Translations under genes and position numbers: made by a program | Assembly: GCA_937915865.1 (NCBI GenBank) | Contig: CALGIG010000054.1 | Location: forward strand, 62,001-126,000 | DNA length: 64,000 nt | Direction of reading: 5' to 3' | From: an uncultured Prolixibacteraceae bacterium | GTDB taxonomy: Bacteria; Bacteroidota; Bacteroidia; Bacteroidales; Prolixibacteraceae | Notes under the pieces: model-generated | Told to the model about the DNA's origin: nothing | Seen by the model: the letters and a program-made list of their open reading frames with translations, nothing else | The model's database searches: none | Shown here: positions 16,965 to 24,869 of the stretch, piece after piece | Position numbering within the stretch: the first letter of the stretch is position 1 | How the letters are laid out: each line of letters starts with the position of its first letter

Positions 16965-19282
16965 TATTTTATTTTTGCCTCAATGATCTCCCCCTTTTTT
17001 AATTCAATTTCAAAAACTTCGCCCGATTTATGAATTTGCGCCCTACTCCATTTTGGTGTTTTCCCGTTAAAATTATCGAGTACGCGAAGTATGCCATCTT
17101 TCGATGCTGTAATTTGGAACCATTGAGTTGCCCCATTTTCACGCCTGGCCGAGACCCGGTAACCTCCTTCGGCACGTAAATCGGCAAACGACACGGTTTT
17201 CCACGCCTGTGGGATTGCCGGAAAAATGCGTATGACCTCTGTGTCGCGCTTGCCGGGGATAGGACTCCAACTTTGCAGCAACATTTCGTGTACTATTTGC
17301 ATGGCTGCAAAATTTCCTTCTAACGTCATAGGCCGGTAAGTGAAGTTTGAATAGCCGCTTTTGGTCTGATCACCGTTTACATGAAACCCGTTGCGGGTAA
17401 CAAAAGCCCGTACAAAAATATCGAGGTCGCGGCGTGCTTGTTCGCCGTCGCCTACCCGGGCACGCATTGCCCCCATCCATGCCCACGAATAGCCACACCA
17501 GGCACTGGTACCCAGTTTGTCCCAGGCGGCCAGCGAGGCGTTTATCCGTTTGCGGCCTTCCTCGTTATCTATGGTAACCAAGTTGAAAGGGAAAATACTC
17601 ATAATATTTGAAAGGTGCCGGTGGCTTTCCTTCAATGCTTCGTGAGGGCAAAGCAACAATTCGCCATTAGGGAGGCAGTGTAATTCACCTAACCCTTTGG
17701 CCAGCGCACCCCATTTGGCCATATCTTCTTTGTTACCAAGTGCATCGGCCATTTCGGCTAATCCAAGAAAAAGCATTTTCATGCAAGCCAGGTCGTAATT
17801 GCTGTTGGGCGTGAGCCACGATTTTTCGCTATTGTCGTGAATTTCGGGCGAAGAAGAGAATGGAAGTACCAATCTACCGTCGGTACACGGTTTTAAAAGT
17901 TGCGCCAGGCATTCTCCCGCATCTGCACACCAGAGATAAGCGCGGTTGCGCAAAAAATCATAATCTTGCGTGTAGCGCCAATGGAGGTAAAACAGGTGGC
18001 CATTCCAGGCAGTCATGGTTGGAGAAAGCGAATATTGGGGCCATCCGCCCAAAGGTTGACCTGCCAGCGACATTACTCCCGGAGAAGATAAGCCATCAGT
18101 TTTATAAAAATCTCTGGCAAATTGCTGAAAAGTGGGCCGCAGGTTCCATAAAAAATCAAGATAAGATAAGCCCGACTCAAAGTCTCCTGAACCGTAGTAC
18201 GCAATATAGGTCATCTGGGTATTCAGGTCGTTGTGGTAATCTCCCTTCCATGGAGGCAAACCACCATTGTCGGCTGTCCAAACGCCTTGCAAGGGAATTG
18301 GCGGTGCCCCCCTCCGCGAGCCCGCCCCATAGAGGTAGCGGGCGAACTGGTAATATTTTTGGAGATGCAATTCTGGAATAAAAACCGATGATTGTGCCCA
18401 AAAATTTTTCCACCATACGGTATGGGGCTTCAACATGGAGGAATAACCAGAAGCAACAGCCTGCGCACAACGCGAACGGGCCAGCTCAAGCACATCTTTT
18501 GAATTAGAATTTTGTAAATCGCCTGACGCAGTGATCGAAATCGCCAGCAGTGTTTTTCTTTTCATTTTTTTTGTTTCGATACAAACACAATATTGAAACC
18601 CGTTGGCACCATCTTGCACAAACCATTTGGCCTGTCCGGAACTCCCGGTTTTAGCTTCGGGGTAACCCAATGTTTTTACGGCCCCGCCACTGCTAATATT
18701 GTTGTTAATCTGTTCATTATTTGTTCCGGTAGGGATTAAGTGTACCGTAATTTCTTCATCAGGGATTGTTAAGAGGGCTACTGGCGAAATGGCACTGTAA
18801 AAAGCTTTTAGCTCGGTATTATCGCTAAAGCGAACCATTCCTTCAGCAGTTGCATAGTTTAGTTCGAATGTTTTGGCCACTTTTGATTTGGACAACGTTA
18901 TTTCGAGGCGGCCTCCGGGTAGCTTCGTAGGGGTTTTGCCGTTGTAACTATTGTCCCATTGTTCAAACGCTTTTTTATATTCGTCGGTACCACGCTGCGT
19001 TTGCCACGGATATTTCTTCCACCATATCGGTTCGCCGGTGGTGCGTTCGTCCCATAAATCGCCCCGGTCAAGCGATAATCTGATTTCGTTATCCTTTCCC
19101 CACAAAAGTCCTCCGGTAAGCCCGTTACCCAAAGGTATGGCTTCGTCCCACAACAAAATGGGAGCTTCAATGAGCAGGTTTTGATTTTCCGGAGGTGGTA
19201 AAACCTTGCCTAACAGAACACTTCCGCAACTATTAACAGAACAAACACTTAACAGAATAAACAGCAGAATATTTTCTTTCAT
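16964..19282 (-). CDS. GH95-like glycoside hydrolase (alpha-L-fucosidase / alpha-galactosidase type)
   Basis: 772 aa from the ATG at 19282. A GTG 39 bp upstream lies inside the leader repeat and is rejected. A signal sequence (MKENILLFILLSVC) comes first. The N-terminal beta domain opens with LLWDEAIPLGNGLTGGLLWG (44-63), the family's PLGNG signature. The alpha/alpha-barrel shows LQGVWTADNGGLPPWKGDYH (331-350), NDLNTQM (351-357) and SSSPEIHDN with the likely general acid at E480, then NSNYDLACMKMLFLGLAEMA. GH95 enzymes remove alpha-1,2-linked fucose or galactose by inversion. Two GH29 genes nearby support a fucosylated substrate. The match is motif-level, so a sister family is possible. Confidence 0.8.
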   Translation of the reverse strand: MKENILLFILLSVCSVNSCGSVLLGKVLPPPENQNLLIEAPILLWDEAIPLGNGLTGGLLWGKDNEIRLSLDRGDLWDERTTGEPIWWKKYPWQTQRGTDEYKKAFEQWDNSYNGKTPTKLPGGRLEITLSKSKVAKTFELNYATAEGMVRFSDNTELKAFYSAISPVALLTIPDEEITVHLIPTGTNNEQINNNISSGGAVKTLGYPEAKTGSSGQAKWFVQDGANGFQYCVCIETKKMKRKTLLAISITASGDLQNSNSKDVLELARSRCAQAVASGYSSMLKPHTVWWKNFWAQSSVFIPELHLQKYYQFARYLYGAGSRRGAPPIPLQGVWTADNGGLPPWKGDYHNDLNTQMTYIAYYGSGDFESGLSYLDFLWNLRPTFQQFARDFYKTDGLSSPGVMSLAGQPLGGWPQYSLSPTMTAWNGHLFYLHWRYTQDYDFLRNRAYLWCADAGECLAQLLKPCTDGRLVLPFSSSPEIHDNSEKSWLTPNSNYDLACMKMLFLGLAEMADALGNKEDMAKWGALAKGLGELHCLPNGELLLCPHEALKESHRHLSNIMSIFPFNLVTIDNEEGRKRINASLAAWDKLGTSAWCGYSWAWMGAMRARVGDGEQARRDLDIFVRAFVTRNGFHVNGDQTKSGYSNFTYRPMTLEGNFAAMQIVHEMLLQSWSPIPGKRDTEVIRIFPAIPQAWKTVSFADLRAEGGYRVSARRENGATQWFQITASKDGILRVLDNFNGKTPKWSRAQIHKSGEVFEIELKKGEIIEAKIK

Positions 19283-19379
19283 CAGCAGATAATTTGTTTT
19301 TAATTGCCTGATGGAACTCACATGTTGCTGAAGATTACCTTCATTGGTGTTTGTGCTCGCAGCAACATGTTCGTTTCAT
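19283..19379 (-). repeat. Hairpin leader repeat unit R2 (upstream of GH95)
   Basis: A 97-bp unit. On the minus strand it starts with ATGAAACG and has an 11-bp perfect stem (19320-19330 with 19360-19370) whose sequence differs from R1 while staying complementary. It ends with GGCAATTAAAAACAAATTAT just before the GH95 ATG. Confidence 0.85.
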
Positions 19380-19471
19380 TAGTATGTAACTTGTTTTTTA
19401 CTTTGCCATACAGAACTCTCCATTTTAATCATGCTCCTGTGTACGAGAATTTCTTTCATGGTTCGTTTCAT
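19380..19471 (-). repeat. Degenerate leader repeat unit R2' in tandem with R2
   Basis: On the minus strand it begins ATGAAACG (19471) and ends with TGGCAAAGTAAAAAACAAGT followed by ATACTA and the ATGAAA of R2. The stem is degraded (a loose AGAACTCTC/GAGAATTTCT pairing on the plus strand). I read it as an older tandem copy filling the space after the GMC stop. Confidence 0.55.
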
Positions 19472-19477
19472 CGTCTT

Positions 19478-21142
19478 TTACTTAAACCGGTTTCCTTTAC
19501 TCCATTCTGATGCAATGTAGCCCCCAACCCAATAGCCCAGCGCCATGATTGTCAGTGCCGGATTAAAGCCTCCGTTTGTTACATGAAGGCTGCCATCGGC
19601 TACAAATAAATTGGGGACCGAATGTACCCGTCCAAACTTATCGCAAACCGATGTTTTGGGGTCATTTCCCATTCGGCAGGTCCCCGCCTGGTGCTGACCT
19701 CCCCCTGCTGCCCTGACTCCTGTTACAACTCCCGTCTGCCAGGTCTGCTCTGCCCCTGCCTCTTTGAGCCACAATTCAGCTTTTGATGCCATGAAAGCCG
19801 TTCCTTTCGAATCTTTTATATTTGCTGTTCCCGAAATTCTTGCAACCGGAATCCCCCAGAAATCTTTTACATCAGGATCAACATCGACACGGGCGTCAAA
19901 ACTTGGAATTTGCTGATATGGACCACATACCCTTGCTACCCGTTTGTAATTCCTTTCTTGAAATTTTTTATGTTCCAGTCCCCAACGAGAGGCTCCCGAT
20001 GGCCTTATTGTCGAAAACTGATAAGGCAAACGAATAAATTCATTGCAAAGAACACCTCCACCGATGATATTATCGTTGTGATGATTGAAATCAGAAATTG
20101 CTACCGTAGCTCCCGACCCGCAATCATCATATACGTCTTCATTGAAAATTCCCCAAGCGCCACAATAAGCGTGACCCTGCAAATTTCTACCAACCCATCC
20201 GTTTTCATTACCAATACCATCAGGAAAGAATCCTGATTTGGAATTTAGCAGAAGCCTGGCTGTTTCAGTGGCAGAGGCTGCTACAACTACAACATCAGCG
20301 GTCTGTATTTGAGCCTTACCCGATTCATCAAAATAACTCACACCGGTAATCAAGCCCTGATCGTTTACGTTAATTTTGCTGACTACACAGTGTGTTCGAA
20401 GTTCGCAGTTGCCACTGTTCAGGGCCACCGGAATTACAGTATTTTGTGTCCCGCACTTGGCATTAACCGGGCAGGCAAAACCAACACATGTACGCATACG
20501 GTAACATTGCGGGCGGCCTCCATAGGGAACTGAGTTTCGTAACATAGGAATGGGAAAAGGATGAAACCCCAATCGGCGCGCGGCCGCTTCCAGCATCCGA
20601 CCTTCTTTATTATGTGGGAAAGGTGGCATGGGTTGGGGTTTCTTCCGAGGGGAAGCAAACGGGTTCTGACTGTCATCGCCTGCCACACCAATCTCCCATT
20701 CAGCTTTCTCATAGCAAGGCTCCAGGTCATCATAGGTAATTGGCCAGTCGTCAAGAGTCGAACCTTCAACATGACCATAGGTGGTTTTCATTTTAAAATC
20801 TTCCGGCATAAACCTCCAGCCCATAGCCCCGTAGCTTACAGTCCCGGAACCAACACAGGCAGCAACATTATCGTATCCGCCTTCGCTGGGAAGTAAAATA
20901 GATTTATCTCCTCCCTGTGAAATCCGTACCCTACGGTTGCTCTTATCATCGGGTCCATAGGCATTCCCAAGTACGGTTGTTCTTTGGGATATCAGTTCAT
21001 CGTGATCATGGTCATCCAGGGTAACCCACCCACCACGCTCAAACAAAACCACCGACATCCCGGCCACACTCAATTCTTTGGCAGCCACGCCGCCACCTGC
21101 CCCGGAACCAACGACAATAGCATTGACATGTTTATTTTTCAT
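19478..21142 (-). CDS. GMC-family FAD oxidoreductase (gluconate 2-dehydrogenase / glucoside 3-dehydrogenase large-subunit type)
   Basis: 554 aa. The FAD Rossmann motif VVGSGAGGGVAAKEL lies at 11-25, followed by FERGG. GSGTVSYGAMGWRF, the cysteine-rich CVGFACPVNAKCGTQN and the C-terminal HQAGTCRMG and DGSLHVTNGGFNPALT blocks are typical of the GMC branch that pairs with a small Tat-exported subunit. The catalytic His is expected in SLHVTNGG. There is no signal peptide of its own, so export by hitchhiking on the small subunit (21247-21840) is likely. The reaction is sugar oxidation, at C3 of glycosides or C2 of gluconate, with electrons passed to a cytochrome. The multiheme cytochrome downstream is a candidate acceptor. 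Repeat R3 sits in its leader. Confidence 0.88.
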   Translation of the reverse strand: MKNKHVNAIVVGSGAGGGVAAKELSVAGMSVVLFERGGWVTLDDHDHDELISQRTTVLGNAYGPDDKSNRRVRISQGGDKSILLPSEGGYDNVAACVGSGTVSYGAMGWRFMPEDFKMKTTYGHVEGSTLDDWPITYDDLEPCYEKAEWEIGVAGDDSQNPFASPRKKPQPMPPFPHNKEGRMLEAAARRLGFHPFPIPMLRNSVPYGGRPQCYRMRTCVGFACPVNAKCGTQNTVIPVALNSGNCELRTHCVVSKINVNDQGLITGVSYFDESGKAQIQTADVVVVAASATETARLLLNSKSGFFPDGIGNENGWVGRNLQGHAYCGAWGIFNEDVYDDCGSGATVAISDFNHHNDNIIGGGVLCNEFIRLPYQFSTIRPSGASRWGLEHKKFQERNYKRVARVCGPYQQIPSFDARVDVDPDVKDFWGIPVARISGTANIKDSKGTAFMASKAELWLKEAGAEQTWQTGVVTGVRAAGGGQHQAGTCRMGNDPKTSVCDKFGRVHSVPNLFVADGSLHVTNGGFNPALTIMALGYWVGGYIASEWSKGNRFK

Positions 21143-21240
21143 TTGTGAATAATTTGTTTTTTAATTGCCAAATGAAATAGTCATGATTGTAACGTTATTC
21201 TAATTACCGCTTGGTCTTTGCCTAATCATGGCTATTTCAT
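21143..21240 (-). repeat. Hairpin leader repeat unit R3 (upstream of GMC oxidoreductase)
   Basis: A 98-bp unit filling most of the gap between the small-subunit stop and the GMC ATG. On the minus strand it starts ATGAAATAG, has a 12-bp stem (21177-21188 with 21224-21235, one T/G pair) and ends with GGCAATTAAAAAACAAATTA. Confidence 0.85.
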
Positions 21241-21246
21241 CAGTTT

Positions 21247-21840
21247 TTAGCTTTTATACCTGTTTTGTCCAATAGTGAATGGATAATCCAGCCCAATCAT
21301 CCGGTAACTCACATAATCCTTGTTGCCTCCATGACGCGGACTCCCGTAAAACCCTTGCATAGTGTGGTCGCATACCAGGTTAAAGAATGACCGGTCAAAA
21401 TTATTCTCCCATATTTTTTCTCCCTTCTGACTTGGGTCCCGGCTTTCTAATGTTTGCGACAATTTCCCGGTTTCCATCATCTTCAGAAAACCAGTCTGTT
21501 CATCCCACGATAGTTCTTCGAACGGTTTCCTGAAAAGGATATGACAGGATGATTGAATAGCAGACAGCCCATTCCTGTATTTCTCCTGAAACCTGACGTA
21601 CGGGCCAACCAGTTGTTTGTCGATAAAATTGGTTACACCAGCATCCCTGGCTCCCATCCATTCATCGGTAGGTATAATTTGTTCCACGATTGTATCCATT
21701 AAAAAAGCCTCCTCTACGCTAAAAAAACGCCAGGAAGATTTTCGTAACTGCGGGGAGCACTGTGGAAACAACAGCAAGCTTCCAACCCCAAACGCTGACA
21801 TCTGTATAAAATGTCTCCTTGATAATTTGTTTCGTTCCAT
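21247..21840 (-). CDS. Tat-exported gluconate 2-dehydrogenase subunit 3-like protein
   Basis: 197 aa. The N-terminus NKLSRRHFIQMSAFGVGSLL is a clear twin-arginine signal (SRRHFIQ) followed by a hydrophobic stretch and a cysteine (FPQCS). The rest matches the small-subunit family of GMC dehydrogenases (PF13618 type): EEAFLMDTIVEQIIPTDEWM, then GARDAGVTNFIDKQLVGPY and FEELSWDEQTGFLKMME. The C-terminus GSPRHGGNKDYVSYRMIGLD is characteristic. It probably binds the GMC large subunit encoded immediately downstream and carries it across the membrane folded. It is the first gene of the operon, divergent from the HTH membrane protein at 22084. Confidence 0.9.
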   Translation of the reverse strand: MERNKLSRRHFIQMSAFGVGSLLLFPQCSPQLRKSSWRFFSVEEAFLMDTIVEQIIPTDEWMGARDAGVTNFIDKQLVGPYVRFQEKYRNGLSAIQSSCHILFRKPFEELSWDEQTGFLKMMETGKLSQTLESRDPSQKGEKIWENNFDRSFFNLVCDHTMQGFYGSPRHGGNKDYVSYRMIGLDYPFTIGQNRYKS

Positions 21841-21898
21841 AATGCAGTGATCTATAATGAAGCCTTAAACTTTCTATTTTCATTACCAAAATATCTGT

Positions 21899-21928
21899 TT
21901 TGCTTTTATACCGTTTTTTCTACATTTG
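21899..21928 (+). promoter_or_regulatory. Bacteroidota-type promoter for the HTH membrane protein gene
   Basis: TTTG at 21899-21902 is separated by 18 bp from TACATTTG at 21921-21928, matching the TTTG / TAnnTTTG promoter of the primary Bacteroidota sigma factor. It leaves a leader of about 150 nt before the ATG at 22084. Confidence 0.55.
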
Positions 21929-22083
21929 TGATTGCCCGATACCATCGGCTTAAAGTTTCTTTAAAATTAACCATTGCTGGCTTTTCTATTTTATTTAAAG
22001 TTGAGCAAAGACAAAAGCACAATTGCGCATTGTTAGTCATATTGCCAAAACACTAATAATAAGATTTTTACAAGCACTTTACC

Positions 22084-23337
22084 ATGCAATTCGATCTGGA
22101 AGAAGTAAAGCGTATCATTGCCGAAAAGTACAAATGGGGACCATCAACTGATTGGACTAATTTTCATTTTAAAGAACTGAGCAGAGACATTGAAGCAATT
22201 ACAGGCGACCGGTTGAGCGAAGAGACCTTAAAACGTATTTTTGGAAAGCGCAAAGTAAACACAGAGAATTATCAGCCACAGGCTTTCAGCCAAATGGCGC
22301 TGGTAAAGTATATCGAAAGTTTTAAATCTGCTTCATGTCAAACAGAAGAAAATAGTGTAGAGAAAGCATCTCGAAACTCAAAAATGCTCAAAATTGCCCT
22401 GTGGTCTTTCGCCTGCGTTGGCTTTTTTATTGTTATGAGGCTAGTCTGGACATCTGGCACACAGTACGGAAATTATCAGTTTAATTGCAAAAATCCTCGC
22501 GATATTTATCCATTCACCGCAATGTTTGAATACGATGTCTCGAAAATTAGCGATAGCGTTTTTACCGATTTCGGTTGTGGTATCGAGACCTACCTTCCCC
22601 CAGAAAAAGGTAAGATCAATTATTTCTACGCTAACACCGGGAGTTACAATGTTCAGATTTACACGCGCAAAAAAATTTTAGGCAATTTGGAGATTGTGGC
22701 CTGGGCTAACGATTGGCAGGGGGGCTATTTCCCTAACTCAAAACCGGAAAAGTTCGTGCGCTTTATGAACCAGTCTTTTTACCGACAACCCGATTATTTC
22801 TACGCTACAACTGAAGGTTTGAAATCAGAAAATATAGATCTGTCGAGATCATATTGGACAGAGTACCGATATTTCGCCCCTTTTAACAAAAGTCTTGACG
22901 AGTTATCCTTCGAGACTCGTGTTCTCAATAATGCCTCAACCGGTAGTTATGCTTGCTACGATGTAGGAATTGTACTTCAAGGAGAGTCGGGCAAAATCGA
23001 TATCAAGTTTACCCAACCCAAATGTTCGCGTTATGCCCGGATGAAATTATCGGAAAAACAAATGGACGGAGCTTTTGATGATTTAAGCGCATTTACCATC
23101 GATATGTCGGATTGGTTGCAAATCAGGATGAAAACAGAAAACAAAAAATTCTGTGTTTATCTTGGCAACAAATTAATATTTACTGAACGTTACACGGAGC
23201 CAATAGGCACCTTGTTGGGCATCCGTTATTATTTCTACGGAAGTGGAAAAACAGACTACATTGAACTAAAAGATTCTACCGGAAACGTATTTTACCGGAA
23301 CGATTTTGGGCACACGGTGTCCATCGCAGAAAAATAG
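22084..23337 (+). CDS. Membrane-anchored HTH-like protein with extracytoplasmic sensor-like domain
   Basis: 417 aa and the only plus-strand gene in this region. Residues 1-60 resemble the N-terminal HTH module seen in some Bacteroidota proteins (EVKRIIAEKYKWG, LSRDIEAITGDRLSEETLKRIFGK). A transmembrane helix lies at about 101-122. The C-terminal 290 residues are extracytoplasmic and beta-rich: a segment with YPFTAMFEYDVS and GSYNVQIYTRKKILG looks like a PKD-type fold, and the last 150 residues (YFAPFNKSLDELSFETRV to YIELKDSTGN) look like a concanavalin/LamG-like carbohydrate-binding fold. It could sense a glycan and regulate the divergent oxidation operon through its cytoplasmic HTH. This is inference; no homologue is characterised to my knowledge. 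Confidence 0.65.
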   Translation: MQFDLEEVKRIIAEKYKWGPSTDWTNFHFKELSRDIEAITGDRLSEETLKRIFGKRKVNTENYQPQAFSQMALVKYIESFKSASCQTEENSVEKASRNSKMLKIALWSFACVGFFIVMRLVWTSGTQYGNYQFNCKNPRDIYPFTAMFEYDVSKISDSVFTDFGCGIETYLPPEKGKINYFYANTGSYNVQIYTRKKILGNLEIVAWANDWQGGYFPNSKPEKFVRFMNQSFYRQPDYFYATTEGLKSENIDLSRSYWTEYRYFAPFNKSLDELSFETRVLNNASTGSYACYDVGIVLQGESGKIDIKFTQPKCSRYARMKLSEKQMDGAFDDLSAFTIDMSDWLQIRMKTENKKFCVYLGNKLIFTERYTEPIGTLLGIRYYFYGSGKTDYIELKDSTGNVFYRNDFGHTVSIAEK

Positions 23338-23585
23338 GAAAGCTGACGCGGCACAATCATATTTTGACTATTTGTAGTTAAAGCGAATCTGAAATAAAAA
23401 AAACCATAAGCCACATAGAACAATAACAATCTATTAATCAACATACTACCACCTCAACTTCAGCAGAGAAGAAAAACAAAAATGAGGTTAACTCTTCAGA
23501 TTAAAGGAAAATTTAGAAGTTATTCCGCTAATGTTGAGTAAATCTTAAATACCTTCTAAGCGTTTTGTTTGTTTTGTTCACTTTT

Positions 23586-24809
23586 CTACAGATTCCTGCT
23601 AGAATCGGCTTTTCTGAACAGTATTACAAACAGTAACAGGATTATTACCGACATCCCGGAAGAAATTCCCCAAATCTGATTCCAGTTGTACTTAGAAATG
23701 CCATTTATACTCCCTGTATTCATTTCTATGATTTGGCCGTTGATGAAATTACCTATTAGCAGCCCCAAGCCGAACGTGACTAAAAAAATAAAACCCTGCG
23801 CCTGTGCTTTTAACTCGGCGGAAGCCTTCTGATCGATATAGATTTGTCCGCCGAGGTAGAAGTACCCAAAAATTAAACCGTGAACCAAAATCCCGACAAA
23901 AAAGAGCCACGGCATATTGGACATATATCCTGTGTAAAAAGCTACGTAACGAATAAGTAAAGCAACCAGTCCTACTATCATGGTAAAACGAATCCCTAAC
24001 TTCCTGATCGAAAATGGAACAGTAAGCAGGAAAGCCATTTCGGCCAACTGACCGATATTCATGGTTATACTAATGTACTTGAAATCCTGATCAAGCAGAA
24101 ACTCGGAACAGTAGGACCAGTACATCGAAAATGGGATCATGGATAAAAACGACAGGATAATAAATATGGCAAAATTGCGGTCCTTCATCAATTTCACAGT
24201 TCGCAGCCCCAGAGCATCAGTAACCGAAATTGATTTGCCTTTGCCCCCCGGGGGCGTACCCGGTAGAAAGAGATTAGAGACTACCGATGCAAAACCTACG
24301 GCCGATGCAAAAAAGAAAGGAAGGTTGGTACCATCAAAGTTCAAGTTAAATAGCCTGACAACCATCACGCTAAATAGGCCCGAAACCACCCAACCGATAG
24401 ACCCAAAAACACGGATGCGGGAGAATTGTTCCGATTGAGTATGAGACATTGCTATGGAACTGGTCAAACTCCAGGTAGGCATATAACAAAACATGGCTAT
24501 CAGTAAAAATACAAACAACAGGTTAGGATTGCCCGTTAAACCTGAAAGTAACAAAAACACTGAAGTGGTCAAATTTAGAAACGCCAATACCTTTTGCCCT
24601 TCAAAATATCGATCGGCCATCATCCCAATTATTGGCGAGACCATACAACCTATTGCCATTGAACTTAACACCAGCGACTTTTGAACTCCCACAACGCCTA
24701 TGTTGGTTAAATAGGCAGCCAAAGGGACCCACCACGTTGCAAACATCATATATTGAAAAAACATCATTGCCGACAGTCGAACTCTAACTGAATATATAGA
24801 TTTATTCAT
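23586..24809 (-). CDS. MFS transporter, nucleoside:H+ symporter-like
   Basis: 407 aa with about 12 hydrophobic helices. The first loop and helices (MMFFQYMMFATWWVPLAAYL, IGCMVSPIIGMMADRYF) match the NupG/XapB-like nucleoside permease subfamily of the major facilitator superfamily, which in Bacteroidota is often found in sugar-use loci. SRIRVFGSIGWVVSGLF is the family's characteristic helix-4/5 signature. It probably moves a mono- or disaccharide, or a nucleoside, across the inner membrane. Given the glycosidases upstream on the same strand (60 bp gap), uptake of a released sugar such as fucose or its oxidised form is likely but not shown. It ends convergent with the HTH membrane protein gene. 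Confidence 0.88.
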   Translation of the reverse strand: MNKSIYSVRVRLSAMMFFQYMMFATWWVPLAAYLTNIGVVGVQKSLVLSSMAIGCMVSPIIGMMADRYFEGQKVLAFLNLTTSVFLLLSGLTGNPNLLFVFLLIAMFCYMPTWSLTSSIAMSHTQSEQFSRIRVFGSIGWVVSGLFSVMVVRLFNLNFDGTNLPFFFASAVGFASVVSNLFLPGTPPGGKGKSISVTDALGLRTVKLMKDRNFAIFIILSFLSMIPFSMYWSYCSEFLLDQDFKYISITMNIGQLAEMAFLLTVPFSIRKLGIRFTMIVGLVALLIRYVAFYTGYMSNMPWLFFVGILVHGLIFGYFYLGGQIYIDQKASAELKAQAQGFIFLVTFGLGLLIGNFINGQIIEMNTGSINGISKYNWNQIWGISSGMSVIILLLFVILFRKADSSRNL

Positions 24810-24869
24810 GCGTAATTTTTATTATTCCTGGAATTAAAATTCACAACCTCATTTTTACTATACAGCAGA

